Shown one piece after another: positions 53,543-61,678 of a stretch of DNA of 64,000 nt (position 1 is the stretch's first letter; the number at the start of each line of letters is the position of its first letter). The stretch is taken from NCBI RefSeq assembly GCF_020991415.1, contig NZ_JAJMOY010000001.1, positions 186,001 through 250,000 of the forward strand, in the 5' to 3' direction. The translations under genes were made by a program, and so were the position numbers. Source of the stretch: Flavobacterium sp. ENC (lineage in GTDB: Bacteria; Bacteroidota; Bacteroidia; Flavobacteriales; Flavobacteriaceae). Under the pieces are notes generated by a model. That model saw only the letters and a program-made list of their open reading frames with translations, did no database searches and had not been told where the DNA came from.

Positions 53543-55333
53543 ATGCCAACCAAAAAAATCATCCCGTTTATTAAAACAGTGGTGTTTGCCATTGTATTAT
53601 GTCTTTCAGGCTGCAGCAGCGAGTCAGGACTAACAGAAAATACCGATCAAAAAGGTGCAGTAATGCTTCATAAAAATTATGAATTCCTTAGATCTAGGGA
53701 ATCGCTTTTTAAGGTGATCACCAACTCAGAAACTCAAAAATCAACTTCCAAAAGAACCGTTCAGGCTTTGGATTTTAAAATCTTTACCGAGAGGCTGACC
53801 TATGTAAAAAATGACGAACAAGCCAAAGAATCGTTTACGTTTTACATTGAGCGAAATAATTATTCCCCTGCCAGCAACACGATTGAGAACCTCATCCTGA
53901 CCAAACGATTTAACGAGGAGGAATACAAAGCCTACATCATCACTTATTTCTTTCCTGATGGGATCGCGAGTGAGCATAAAAACTTTAAAGTAACGGGGTT
54001 TAAAGCCGTAAATAGTGAAACCTTTTCTTTTAACAATTTGACTTCTAAGTCGGCCTGTGAAAATACATACGAGTATACTGTAATCGAAACTGCACATAAG
54101 TGCTACAGCGGAGCCCATTCCGGATCTTCCGAAGCAGCCAATTGCGAGGGCAAAGGTTCTTTGCCGTACTCGACGTATCAGGTTGTAGCCTACCAAATTG
54201 CCTCTTGCGGAGAAAGCATGGGAGGCGGTGGTATGGGCGGAGACCAAAGTGGTGCCGGCGGCGGCGGCGGCGGCAGCACTCCGGGCAGCGGTGGCGGTGC
54301 CCCGGTAGATACCGGAATATCGTTGCCTCCTTCTTGTCAGTCTGTAGATTGTGAGGTGCCGATACTGGCCAATGACATCAACGTATTATTAGGAAATACA
54401 CTTAATTTTGAGCAATTAACCTTTTTATTCAACAATGATAATATTGCTAATGAAGTAAAAAATTACCTGGATCAGAATACTAATGCTGCGGCGAAAGCGC
54501 TTACGACTCAAATAATAGGGGCCATGGTAGCGAATCCCGGTTTAAAGATTAATTTTACCGCCTCTGTAAATTCACCAATGAATATTGATATATTGGCTAT
54601 TACAAACGCGACTACTGAAGGGAAAAAGTTTATTGAAGTTTATGATGCTTTGACGAAATCTCCGGAGTTTAAAAAACTATTTATTGATACGTTTGCGGAA
54701 AGTAAGCGATTTAATGTGAAATTCCAGATTGGAAGTATTAGCAGCGGAGCAGGAGGCACTACAGATACTAATTTATTAAATCCAACAACCAACATTATAA
54801 CTATTGATCCCAATTTTATAAAAAATAACAGTAAATTAATTGTTGCAAAAACCATTTTACACGAATGCATACATGCATTTTTGAATGTAAAACTCTGTGA
54901 CGCTGGAAGTGGCATGGCAATACCTAATATTAATAATATGGAATTTTATAATATTGTTAACCAGAAGTACAATGGTTTCACAGCTACACAAAATCAACAC
55001 GATTTTATATATAATAATATGATTCCCACGATGAAAACTGTGCTTGCAGAGATAAAAAATATTTTGGTTTCAAATTCAGAAAGTAAATCATTGCAAGAAT
55101 TAGTTTTTCATCCAGTGTCTCCGACTCAGGACGTTTATTTCAATTGGGATGATTTTTATAAAAACATATCACTTTCTGGATTACAAGATTGCGCTTTTTT
55201 TAAGTCTGAAATAGGGACTTTAGTACATAATCCTCAAACAGGAGAAAACATCCCTACAAATATAATTGACCAAGTCAAAATGAATTATTATAATCAATAT
55301 CAAACTTATGTTAGACTCTACCTTTCAAAATAG
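53543..55333 (+). CDS. Large lipoprotein with Gly-rich linker and HExxH metallopeptidase-like domain
   Basis: The 596-residue protein has a lipobox LSGC with acceptor Cys24. The N-terminal region to about 220 has paired Cys. A Gly-rich linker (about 225-255; GGGGMGG, GAGGGGGGSTPGSGGG) follows. The C-terminal domain has HECIH at 440-444 (HExxH) with a possible third ligand His486 in QHDFIYN. The layout resembles secreted effectors with a zinc-peptidase toxin domain. The linker DNA is strikingly GC-rich. Small secreted-protein genes follow directly. A non-toxic peptidase is an alternative. Confidence 0.72.
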   Translation: MPTKKIIPFIKTVVFAIVLCLSGCSSESGLTENTDQKGAVMLHKNYEFLRSRESLFKVITNSETQKSTSKRTVQALDFKIFTERLTYVKNDEQAKESFTFYIERNNYSPASNTIENLILTKRFNEEEYKAYIITYFFPDGIASEHKNFKVTGFKAVNSETFSFNNLTSKSACENTYEYTVIETAHKCYSGAHSGSSEAANCEGKGSLPYSTYQVVAYQIASCGESMGGGGMGGDQSGAGGGGGGSTPGSGGGAPVDTGISLPPSCQSVDCEVPILANDINVLLGNTLNFEQLTFLFNNDNIANEVKNYLDQNTNAAAKALTTQIIGAMVANPGLKINFTASVNSPMNIDILAITNATTEGKKFIEVYDALTKSPEFKKLFIDTFAESKRFNVKFQIGSISSGAGGTTDTNLLNPTTNIITIDPNFIKNNSKLIVAKTILHECIHAFLNVKLCDAGSGMAIPNINNMEFYNIVNQKYNGFTATQNQHDFIYNNMIPTMKTVLAEIKNILVSNSESKSLQELVFHPVSPTQDVYFNWDDFYKNISLSGLQDCAFFKSEIGTLVHNPQTGENIPTNIIDQVKMNYYNQYQTYVRLYLSK

Positions 55334-55796
55334 AAACTTCTTTTATTTCGTTTTAAGTATTTTATTCTGTCTGTCCGTTAAATCAAATGGACAGGATATT
55401 AAAAAGATAAAAGAATCTGATACCGTATATTTCTATTTCAAAAACGATAATTTAAATCAAATGAAGGGTTTAAACAACATTGTAAACAGAGACAATTACA
55501 ATTATTACTTTTATTTTGATGTCGAGAATACAAAAATAAGGCAAGATTTAACTCTGGTGAATAATTATAGGATTACACCGGAAGTAAAGTTTGAAAAAAA
55601 ATCATTTCTAAAGAAAAGAAGGGACATTACCCTCAATTATAATTTTCTTAAAAAATTAGGGTTTCGTGAAAGTGAAATACTCCTTTTAGAAAAGAAGAAA
55701 ATATACTTAATTGATCATGATAATATTTGCCGTTCTAAAATCAAAATAGTAGAAGTAAAAATGGTTGACAGAAGCAGTCTTATATCAATTGAATAA
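55308..55796 (+). CDS. Small exported protein, paralog 1
   Basis: The 162-residue protein has a signal peptide (FVLSILFCLSVKSNGQ) and a beta-rich, Lys-rich mature part. The start overlaps the end of the lipoprotein gene by 26 bases, so coupling is likely. It shares an SDTVYFYFK start, SFLKKRR middle and KIYLIDHDN near the end with the next gene. No known family was recognised. A role as cognate immunity protein is a guess from position. Confidence 0.65.
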   Translation: MLDSTFQNRNFFYFVLSILFCLSVKSNGQDIKKIKESDTVYFYFKNDNLNQMKGLNNIVNRDNYNYYFYFDVENTKIRQDLTLVNNYRITPEVKFEKKSFLKKRRDITLNYNFLKKLGFRESEILLLEKKKIYLIDHDNICRSKIKIVEVKMVDRSSLISIE

Positions 55797-55827
55797 TCTA
55801 TGGAGTTTTTTATAGCCTATTAGCATA

Positions 55828-56316
55828 ATGAAATTGATCGATAAAATAAAACAGATGAAAAAGCTAATTATTTTACTGTTTATTACAAATATTGGATTCA
55901 GCCAGAATATTGACCATGTTAAACAGCTAGACACTATTTATATTGCATTTAAAAAACATGAAAATGAAAAAAAAGAGGTTTACGCTGCGAACTTCAGACG
56001 CTATAGTTTTTTGTTAAAAACAGAAGATGGCAAAACTAAACAAATTGTATTTGAGAAACCTGACATAAAAGATTCTTTAACTAATGAAGGTGATTCCAAA
56101 AGCTATACAAAAATTAAAAATCAATCTTTTTTACGAAAACATAAAAAGGATATTATTGGAATTGATTTTTTTACAGACTTAGATAGAGAATACATTGCAT
56201 GCAAGCTGCTACGTGCTCCGAAAGTACTTTATATAATAGATTACACCGAAAAGAAGAAAAGGAAAATCATTCTTTACAGAGTCTATTTATTAGATTTTTG
56301 TCCCGTGTATGAGTGA
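55828..56316 (+). CDS. Small exported protein, paralog 2
   Basis: The 162-residue protein has a signal peptide (MKKLIILLFITNIGFSQ); translation may instead start at ATG 55855. It parallels the previous gene: LDTIYIAFK, SFLRKHKKDIIGIDFF, VLYIIDYTEKKKRKI. This indicates tandem duplication followed by strong divergence, as often seen with immunity genes. Function unknown. Confidence 0.65.
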   Translation: MKLIDKIKQMKKLIILLFITNIGFSQNIDHVKQLDTIYIAFKKHENEKKEVYAANFRRYSFLLKTEDGKTKQIVFEKPDIKDSLTNEGDSKSYTKIKNQSFLRKHKKDIIGIDFFTDLDREYIACKLLRAPKVLYIIDYTEKKKRKIILYRVYLLDFCPVYE

Positions 56317-56342
56317 CAAATAAAATAAATTATTTAAGCTAT

Positions 56343-56528
56343 ATGAAATACATTTTAATATTGATATGTTTCTGCTCTTGCAGCAAAAACTCATATGAAA
56401 AGTTTAGTTATACCAAAAGTAATAATCCATGGATAACTGCCTATAAGGACAATATTTTTTTCGCTTGTATTAAAGAAAGCTATAAAAACGATTCCATTTA
56501 TCAACTAATAGAACAAAAAGATGCATAA
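56343..56528 (+). CDS. Short lipoprotein, possibly truncated
   Basis: From ATG 56343 the 61-residue protein has a lipobox-like signal (ILILICFCSCSKNS) and NNPWITAYKDNIFFACIKESYKNDSIY. The mature part has only about 45 residues and ends abruptly (IEQKDA), so it may be the front piece of a longer lipoprotein broken by a stop. It is the third small exported gene after the HExxH lipoprotein. Confidence 0.5.
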   Translation: MKYILILICFCSCSKNSYEKFSYTKSNNPWITAYKDNIFFACIKESYKNDSIYQLIEQKDA

Positions 56529-56605
56529 TGGTCAACCTTGACAACGCCAGCACGAAATTGAATAATTCATCTTTTTTTATATCTTTATTTTAAATCTTAG
56601 TGTTT

Positions 56606-57223
56606 ATGAAAAGAGTATTTGTTGCTTTATTATTTTGTTTAGCTCTTTTGAACTGTGCTAAAAAAGAAGAAAAGATTGTTGAAAAAAATATTCCCTATAT
56701 AATTTCTCAGGAGAATCGCGAAAAAATCATTGGTAAAGACACTATTCCACCTATGCCTCCCATTCCCGGCTGGCTTGTTTATGGAACAGATACTTTTATT
56801 ATAGATTCAGACACCACAATATACTATTTTCAAAGGAATGAAATAGGGATGATCTGCGGAACTCCAACAGCGGATACAATTCCATACTTTATTAATTTAC
56901 AACCCAGAGGCTTAATTTTACTTTCAAATAAAAATATTTACGATTTTATCAAATTGAATTATAATGATAATTTCCGTAACATAACTTGTATTGCCTCAAA
57001 CTCCGACACAGTAAATTCTAAAGCATTTTTTGACTTACGCAAATCTTTGAACTCTTTTACGAAATTTCGGGACCGTTTATTTATACGAAGAACAACACAA
57101 GAAGAAGATACTGTTTTGAAATATAAGCGTAACAACGAGTATTATTATTCGGAGGATATTAAATGGGACAAAAATAGAATTGCCTTTCCATTCATAAAAC
57201 CAAAAGTGAATTTTTCAAATTAA
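56606..57223 (+). CDS. Lipoprotein of unknown function
   Basis: From ATG 56606 the 205-residue protein has a lipobox in LALLNCAKKEE. The mature part contains a Pro-rich IPPMPPIPGWLVYGTDT and alternating beta-like strands (FIIDSDTTIYYF). A GTG two codons upstream is the only alternative start. No family was recognised. It is the last gene of the accessory island. Confidence 0.62.
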   Translation: MKRVFVALLFCLALLNCAKKEEKIVEKNIPYIISQENREKIIGKDTIPPMPPIPGWLVYGTDTFIIDSDTTIYYFQRNEIGMICGTPTADTIPYFINLQPRGLILLSNKNIYDFIKLNYNDNFRNITCIASNSDTVNSKAFFDLRKSLNSFTKFRDRLFIRRTTQEEDTVLKYKRNNEYYYSEDIKWDKNRIAFPFIKPKVNFSN

Positions 57224-57401
57224 ATTCTTAAGATTCTGGGATATCTTAAATTTTTCTCCGTCAATCAGTAATTGTGCGAATAATTACATTTTTGCTTTAT
57301 ACACCGTAAGTAATCATTTCACCCGAAAAGAACCCAAAAAAGTAACTTACAAAAGCAAAGCTGTTTTTTACCAAAGGCATTTTTTTCTAAAGCAATATAA
57401 A

Positions 57402-57409
57402 TATCTTTG
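57402..57409 (+). promoter_or_regulatory. -7 element abutting the XRE gene start
   Basis: TATCTTTG, a full TAnnTTTG match, ends five bases before the ATG at 57414, so transcription would begin at or next to the start codon. Confidence 0.5.
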
Positions 57410-57413
57410 GATT

Positions 57414-57833
57414 ATGAACACAGCAATAAAACCAAATCATATCGGGCAAAAAATCAGCCGTATTCGTGAACGGAAAGAAATGAAACAGGAAGCCCTTGCT
57501 AAAGCTTTAGGAACCGACCAAAAGGCAATTTCGATTATCGAGAACAGCGAAACTATAGACGAGGAAAAACTTAAACAAGTAGCAAAAGCGCTTGGCGTAA
57601 GTGTTGCAGCGGTAAAAAACTTTACAGAAGAAAATATGATCAGTTATTTCAATAATTTTTATGACAACAGTAGTGCTGTCAATAGCTTTATCGCTAACCC
57701 AAGTCACTGCACATTCAACGCATTAGATAAAATAATGGAAATGGCAGATGAAAACAGAAAATTGTACGAACGTTTGATACAGTCAGAAAAAGAAAAGAAT
57801 GAATATCTGGAAAAACTGCTAAAAGTAAAATAA
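57414..57833 (+). CDS. XRE-family DNA-binding protein
   Basis: The 139-residue protein has an N-terminal helix-turn-helix of the XRE type (residues about 10-65; IGQKISRIRERKEMKQEALAKALGTDQKAISIIE). A C-terminal helix ends in a charged stretch (LYERLIQSEKEKNEYLEKLL) likely to form a coiled coil. It is probably a local or stress-linked regulator; the target is unknown. The -7 promoter element lies so close to the ATG that the mRNA may lack a leader. Confidence 0.88.
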   Translation: MNTAIKPNHIGQKISRIRERKEMKQEALAKALGTDQKAISIIENSETIDEEKLKQVAKALGVSVAAVKNFTEENMISYFNNFYDNSSAVNSFIANPSHCTFNALDKIMEMADENRKLYERLIQSEKEKNEYLEKLLKVK

Positions 57834-57860
57834 GCTTTTTCGAAACCCATGAATTTTAAT

Positions 57861-57899
57861 AAAAAATCCCGAGGAAATTTTTCCCCGGGATTTTTTACT
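57861..57899 (+). terminator. Terminator after the XRE gene
   Basis: AAAATCCCGAGGAAA and TTTCCCCGGGATTTT form the stem, followed by T. It lies between convergent genes and may serve both. Confidence 0.8.
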
Positions 57900-57935
57900 T
57901 TGGCCTGTCCAAAAATGATATCGCTAAAGCTGTAC

Positions 57936-58820
57936 TTATTTTTTAGGTCTGCCTTTTTTTAATTCTTTTTCGGCTATGGTGAAGGCTAGTTTCTCACGCC
58001 ATATCGCATAACGTTCCCTGAAAACTATTTTTACAGCGCTATCTACCGCGCCATGCAGGAACAAACTCCAGACGCTGGCCATTTTGCGGGTTATGGAACT
58101 GTCCCACGCCCGAAGACTCAGTGAAAAAGAGCCGTCAATATACCGCATCCAGTGCCACATACCGGTGGGCATGAATAAGGTGTCTCCGTGTTCCAGGAAA
58201 ACTTCATAACCTTCGACGCCTTTCAGGGCTGGGAATTTTTCAAAATCAGGGTTGGAAACATCATATTCTTCTAAAGCATACGTTGTATTGGGAACACAAT
58301 AGAGCCTTTTTTTCCATTTATAGTCAAACAATATAACCTGTTTTCTTCCTCCAAAATGGGTGTGAAAAAGATGGGGCAAATCGATATCATAATGTAAAAA
58401 TGTGATGGCCTCAGAGCCTCCGAAAAACATGGCAGGCATACTTTCTATAAACCCTCCCATTAATTCTTTTGGCACTTTTACATCCTGAACCAATTCAGGT
58501 TTGTGCTTGAAAAGATTGAAGAAAAAAATACGCAGTTGTGTGGGCTCCCTTTTTATTAAATCAAGATAATCGCCAAATTTCATCGTGGCAATCGAAGCAT
58601 TAATTACTTTTTTGGGATCTGCCTTGGAGTTGTCAACGAGTTTTACCTCAATATCGCCTGCAATTTCCTTAAAATAATCGGTGGTCCATTTTTCTCTTGC
58701 CGGCCAGTCTTTTGTTAACCCTTTTAGGATCAAAGGCTTTTTTTTATCTAAATAGTTCTTCTTAAAATCTTGTCTGGAAATAGACTCAACAACATCGACA
58801 GGTTTTAGTATAAAGCTCAT
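57936..58820 (-). CDS. JmjC/cupin-8 type Fe(II)/2-oxoglutarate oxygenase-like protein
   Basis: The 294-residue protein has the cupin-8/JmjC layout. LKGLTKDWPAREKW opens the domain. The metal ligands His-x-Asp lie in FLHYDIDLPHLFHTHFGG, with the distal His in MPTGMWHWMRY; the 2-oxoglutarate-binding Lys may be in GRKQVILFDY. Such proteins hydroxylate proteins or small molecules. The target is unknown. Confidence 0.85.
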   Translation of the reverse strand: MSFILKPVDVVESISRQDFKKNYLDKKKPLILKGLTKDWPAREKWTTDYFKEIAGDIEVKLVDNSKADPKKVINASIATMKFGDYLDLIKREPTQLRIFFFNLFKHKPELVQDVKVPKELMGGFIESMPAMFFGGSEAITFLHYDIDLPHLFHTHFGGRKQVILFDYKWKKRLYCVPNTTYALEEYDVSNPDFEKFPALKGVEGYEVFLEHGDTLFMPTGMWHWMRYIDGSFSLSLRAWDSSITRKMASVWSLFLHGAVDSAVKIVFRERYAIWREKLAFTIAEKELKKGRPKK

Positions 58821-59010
58821 TTTTTTCCCAATTTAAATTGTCCGTTTCTCAAAATTATCTAATTATTTCCTATCCATAACATTCACATTAAAATAGCACA
58901 AAAGAAAAACAGACGATCTTCCTGCCAAATAGCTTCAAGAGGGTCAACTCTTACATTCAAAAGCATCAAGTTTTCCAGTCCTTATATTTCAGAACCAGAC
59001 CATTTAAATC

Positions 59011-59040
59011 AAAAAAACCGAAGAAATATTCTCCGGTTCT
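59011..59040 (-). terminator. Terminator after the alcohol dehydrogenase gene
   Basis: On the minus strand AACCGGAGAA and TTCTTCGGTT form an imperfect stem followed by seven T. Repeats lie between it and the gene. Confidence 0.65.
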
Positions 59041-59079
59041 TGCGATATAGTTCTGAAATTAAATCGCGTAAAGAGGCAA

Positions 59080-59119
59080 AAAACCTTAGAACCTTAGCCA
59101 CTCAGCACCTTAGAACCTT
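59080..59119. repeat. CCTTAGAA word repeats
   Basis: aaaccttagaaccttagcca is followed by ctcagcaccttagaacc, directly past the alcohol dehydrogenase stop. This is another distinct word family. Confidence 0.55.
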
Positions 59120-60166
59120 TTATTTAAGCGAAGCCATATCAATCACAAAACGATATTTTACATCACTTTTATTCATACGCTCGTAAGCTTCATTAATGTA
59201 CGACATATCGATGATTTCTACATCTGACGTAATATTGTGTTCGGCGCAGTAATCAAGCATTTCCTGCGTCTCTTTGATTCCGCCAATCAAACTTCCAATA
59301 ATGCTTCTTCTTTTCATGATTAACGTAAAAACAGGAATTTCTGCCGGTGCCGGAGGTGCTCCCACGACAATCATCGTTCCGTTTGTTTTTAGTAAATTCA
59401 GATACGCATTGTGATCGTGTTTGGCCGAAACGGTATTTAAAATAAAATCGAAGCTGTTCGCTAATGATTCCATGGTCTCCGGATTTGAAGTCAGAGCGAA
59501 ATGATGTGCCCCTAATTTTTTGGCATCTGCTTCTTTAGACGGGGAATGACTTAACATGGTCACTTCAGCCCCAAAGGAAACCGCAAATTTTACGGCCATA
59601 TGTCCCAAACCCCCTAAACCTAAAACGCCTACTTTATGTCCCTTGCCTACTTTTAAATAGCGCAACGGAGAATACGTAGTGATTCCGGCACATAATAAAG
59701 GCGCTACTCCTTTTAAATCTAATTTTTCAGAAACGTGAAGGGTATAATTTTCATCGACGATAATACTGGTCGAATAACCGCCTCTGGTTGGAATATCGGT
59801 TCCTCTTTCGACGCTGTTGTAAGTTTGCGTCATTCCTTCGTCACAAAACTGCTCCTCACCTGCCTGGCAGCTCGGACAAGTTCTGCAGGAATCCACAAAA
59901 CAGCCTATTCCGGCTAATTCTCCCACTTTAAATTTCGAAACCTCACTTCCAACAGCAACAATACGGCCGACAATTTCGTGTCCCGGAACTAACGGGTAAT
60001 TCACCGGTCCCCATTCTCCTTTTGCCGTATGAATATCAGAATGGCAAACACCGCTATACAGGATTTCTATCTGAACCTGATGAGCACCAACTTCTTTTCT
60101 TTCAAACGTATAGGGTTTTAACGGATTTTCTGCATCATATGCTGCATAAGCTTTTACTGGTATCAT
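59120..60166 (-). CDS. Zinc-dependent alcohol dehydrogenase (cinnamyl-alcohol type)
   Basis: The 348-residue medium-chain dehydrogenase has catalytic zinc ligands in GVCHSDIHTAKGEW and PGHEIVGRIV, structural-zinc Cys in DSCRTCPSCQAGEEQFCDEG, and the coenzyme Rossmann motif GLGGLGHMAVKFA. It resembles the NADP-dependent aldehyde reductase/CAD subfamily (YahK-like). It reduces aldehydes or oxidises primary alcohols; physiological substrate unknown. Confidence 0.9.
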   Translation of the reverse strand: MIPVKAYAAYDAENPLKPYTFERKEVGAHQVQIEILYSGVCHSDIHTAKGEWGPVNYPLVPGHEIVGRIVAVGSEVSKFKVGELAGIGCFVDSCRTCPSCQAGEEQFCDEGMTQTYNSVERGTDIPTRGGYSTSIIVDENYTLHVSEKLDLKGVAPLLCAGITTYSPLRYLKVGKGHKVGVLGLGGLGHMAVKFAVSFGAEVTMLSHSPSKEADAKKLGAHHFALTSNPETMESLANSFDFILNTVSAKHDHNAYLNLLKTNGTMIVVGAPPAPAEIPVFTLIMKRRSIIGSLIGGIKETQEMLDYCAEHNITSDVEIIDMSYINEAYERMNKSDVKYRFVIDMASLK

Positions 60167-60265
60167 GTTATTATATTTTAATTAAGCTATTAAAATTACA
60201 ATAAATTCTCCATCAAAATAAAATTTGAAGTGGTAAAAAAAGATGATTTTTTTTAGGGTCTGAAT

Positions 60266-61513
60266 TTACATTCCGGTCCTGATGGCTTCCACCGGATCTA
60301 AATTTGCAGCCGAAATTGCCGGCAGAATTCCCGAAATCAATCCGATAAGTGCAGCCAGGCTGGTTCCTAAAATTATGTTTCCGAAACTTAAGACGAATTC
60401 AAAATCCAATACTTTGGTCAATATAACCGAAATCCCCCAAACCATCAGCAATCCGATGATTCCTCCGATCACCGATAAAATAATGGCTTCGAACAAAAAC
60501 TGAAATAAAATAAACCTGTTTTTAGCCCCTAACGACTTCTGGATTCCGATAAGATTGGTACGTTCTTTTACAGATACAAACATGATATTGGCAATACCGA
60601 AACCGCCAACCAAAAGCGAAAAGCCACTGATAATCCAGCCCACCACATTCATCTGGCCTAAAATCCCGTCAATAAAATCGGTAAACCCTGAAAGTACATT
60701 AACAAAAAAATTATCCATTTCACCCGCTTTCATTCCACGGATTCCTCTTATTTTTTGGGCTACTTCGGCTTTGTAGGCATCCATATCAACCCCTTTTACC
60801 GGTTTCAGAACAATTACGGGTGTCATTGAATCGTTGTCGCCATACATTCGGCGTAAAAAATTGGCCGGTAAATAAACGGAAGTATCATTACTATCGCCAA
60901 ACAGACCTGCACCCTGTTTGGTTATCACGCCAATTACGGTAAAACGTTGCCCGTAAAGCCTGATATTTTTCCCAATGGGATCCATCGTCCCAAAAAGACC
61001 CTGTGCAATTTCATATCCCAAAACAATAACCGCGGTTCCTGAATTTGATTCTGATTCGTTGTAAAACCTTCCTTTATCAAAACTTAGTCCGTCAATATCA
61101 ACCATCTCAAAGGAAGAAGGCACAATATTGACATCGGCAACGGTCTTGGAATCGTATTTTAAACTTTCATGATTGACAAAAAGCTGATAACCGACCTGTT
61201 GTGTGTTGTTAAGCGAATTTTTTAAGGCAATGTACTCGTCATATTTTACGTTTGGGAACTGTTCTCTTTTCCATTGCGGAATTTCGGAAGGCCCAAAACA
61301 ATATTTCATCAAATAAATTGTATTTTTATCTAAACTGCTCAGGTCTTTAGAAATTTTACGGTCTAAAGAATCTACTGCAGCAAGTACCGCAATAATCGAA
61401 AAAATACCGATTGTTACACCAAGTAATGACAATAACGTACGCAATTTGTTATTCCGTAAAGCATTTATGGCAAAGCTTAAACTTTCTTTTAGCAACCTTA
61501 GATAAACAATCAT
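60266..61513 (-). CDS. MacB-type ABC transporter permease
   Basis: The 415-residue protein has a first membrane helix at residues about 20-45 (NKLRTLLSLLGVTIGIFSIIAVLAAV), a large periplasmic MacB-type domain (about 45-280), then three membrane segments of the FtsX domain ending NLDPVEAIRTGM. It is part of an exporter or lipoprotein/macrolide-type efflux complex. No ATPase or membrane-fusion gene is adjacent on this strand, so the partners are elsewhere. Confidence 0.88.
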   Translation of the reverse strand: MIVYLRLLKESLSFAINALRNNKLRTLLSLLGVTIGIFSIIAVLAAVDSLDRKISKDLSSLDKNTIYLMKYCFGPSEIPQWKREQFPNVKYDEYIALKNSLNNTQQVGYQLFVNHESLKYDSKTVADVNIVPSSFEMVDIDGLSFDKGRFYNESESNSGTAVIVLGYEIAQGLFGTMDPIGKNIRLYGQRFTVIGVITKQGAGLFGDSNDTSVYLPANFLRRMYGDNDSMTPVIVLKPVKGVDMDAYKAEVAQKIRGIRGMKAGEMDNFFVNVLSGFTDFIDGILGQMNVVGWIISGFSLLVGGFGIANIMFVSVKERTNLIGIQKSLGAKNRFILFQFLFEAIILSVIGGIIGLLMVWGISVILTKVLDFEFVLSFGNIILGTSLAALIGLISGILPAISAANLDPVEAIRTGM

Positions 61514-61646
61514 ATTTTTGTATTTTTCAATAAAGTAAAATTCAATAATTTAAAAACAAAAACCTAACAAAAGTTAAGTTACTCATCAGTAGATTTTTTT
61601 ACCATAATGTTACATTAATTTTCTTTAAAATAATATTTAAAAAAAC

Positions 61647-61654
61647 TACTTTTG
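61647..61654 (+). promoter_or_regulatory. -7 element of purH
   Basis: TACTTTTG matches TAnnTTTG; transcription would start near 61,658. This rules out the upstream TTG at 61,652 as a translation start and supports ATG 61,679. Confidence 0.6.
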
Positions 61655-61678
61655 CAGTCTGAAAATCATAACTACACA

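Noticed and set aside
53741..54247. 168-residue minus-strand frame inside the HExxH lipoprotein gene
   Set aside because: Antisense shadow; the sense frame has a lipobox and a zinc motif.
61652..61678. Upstream TTG start for purH
   Set aside because: It overlaps the TACTTTTG -7 promoter element and would precede the transcription start.
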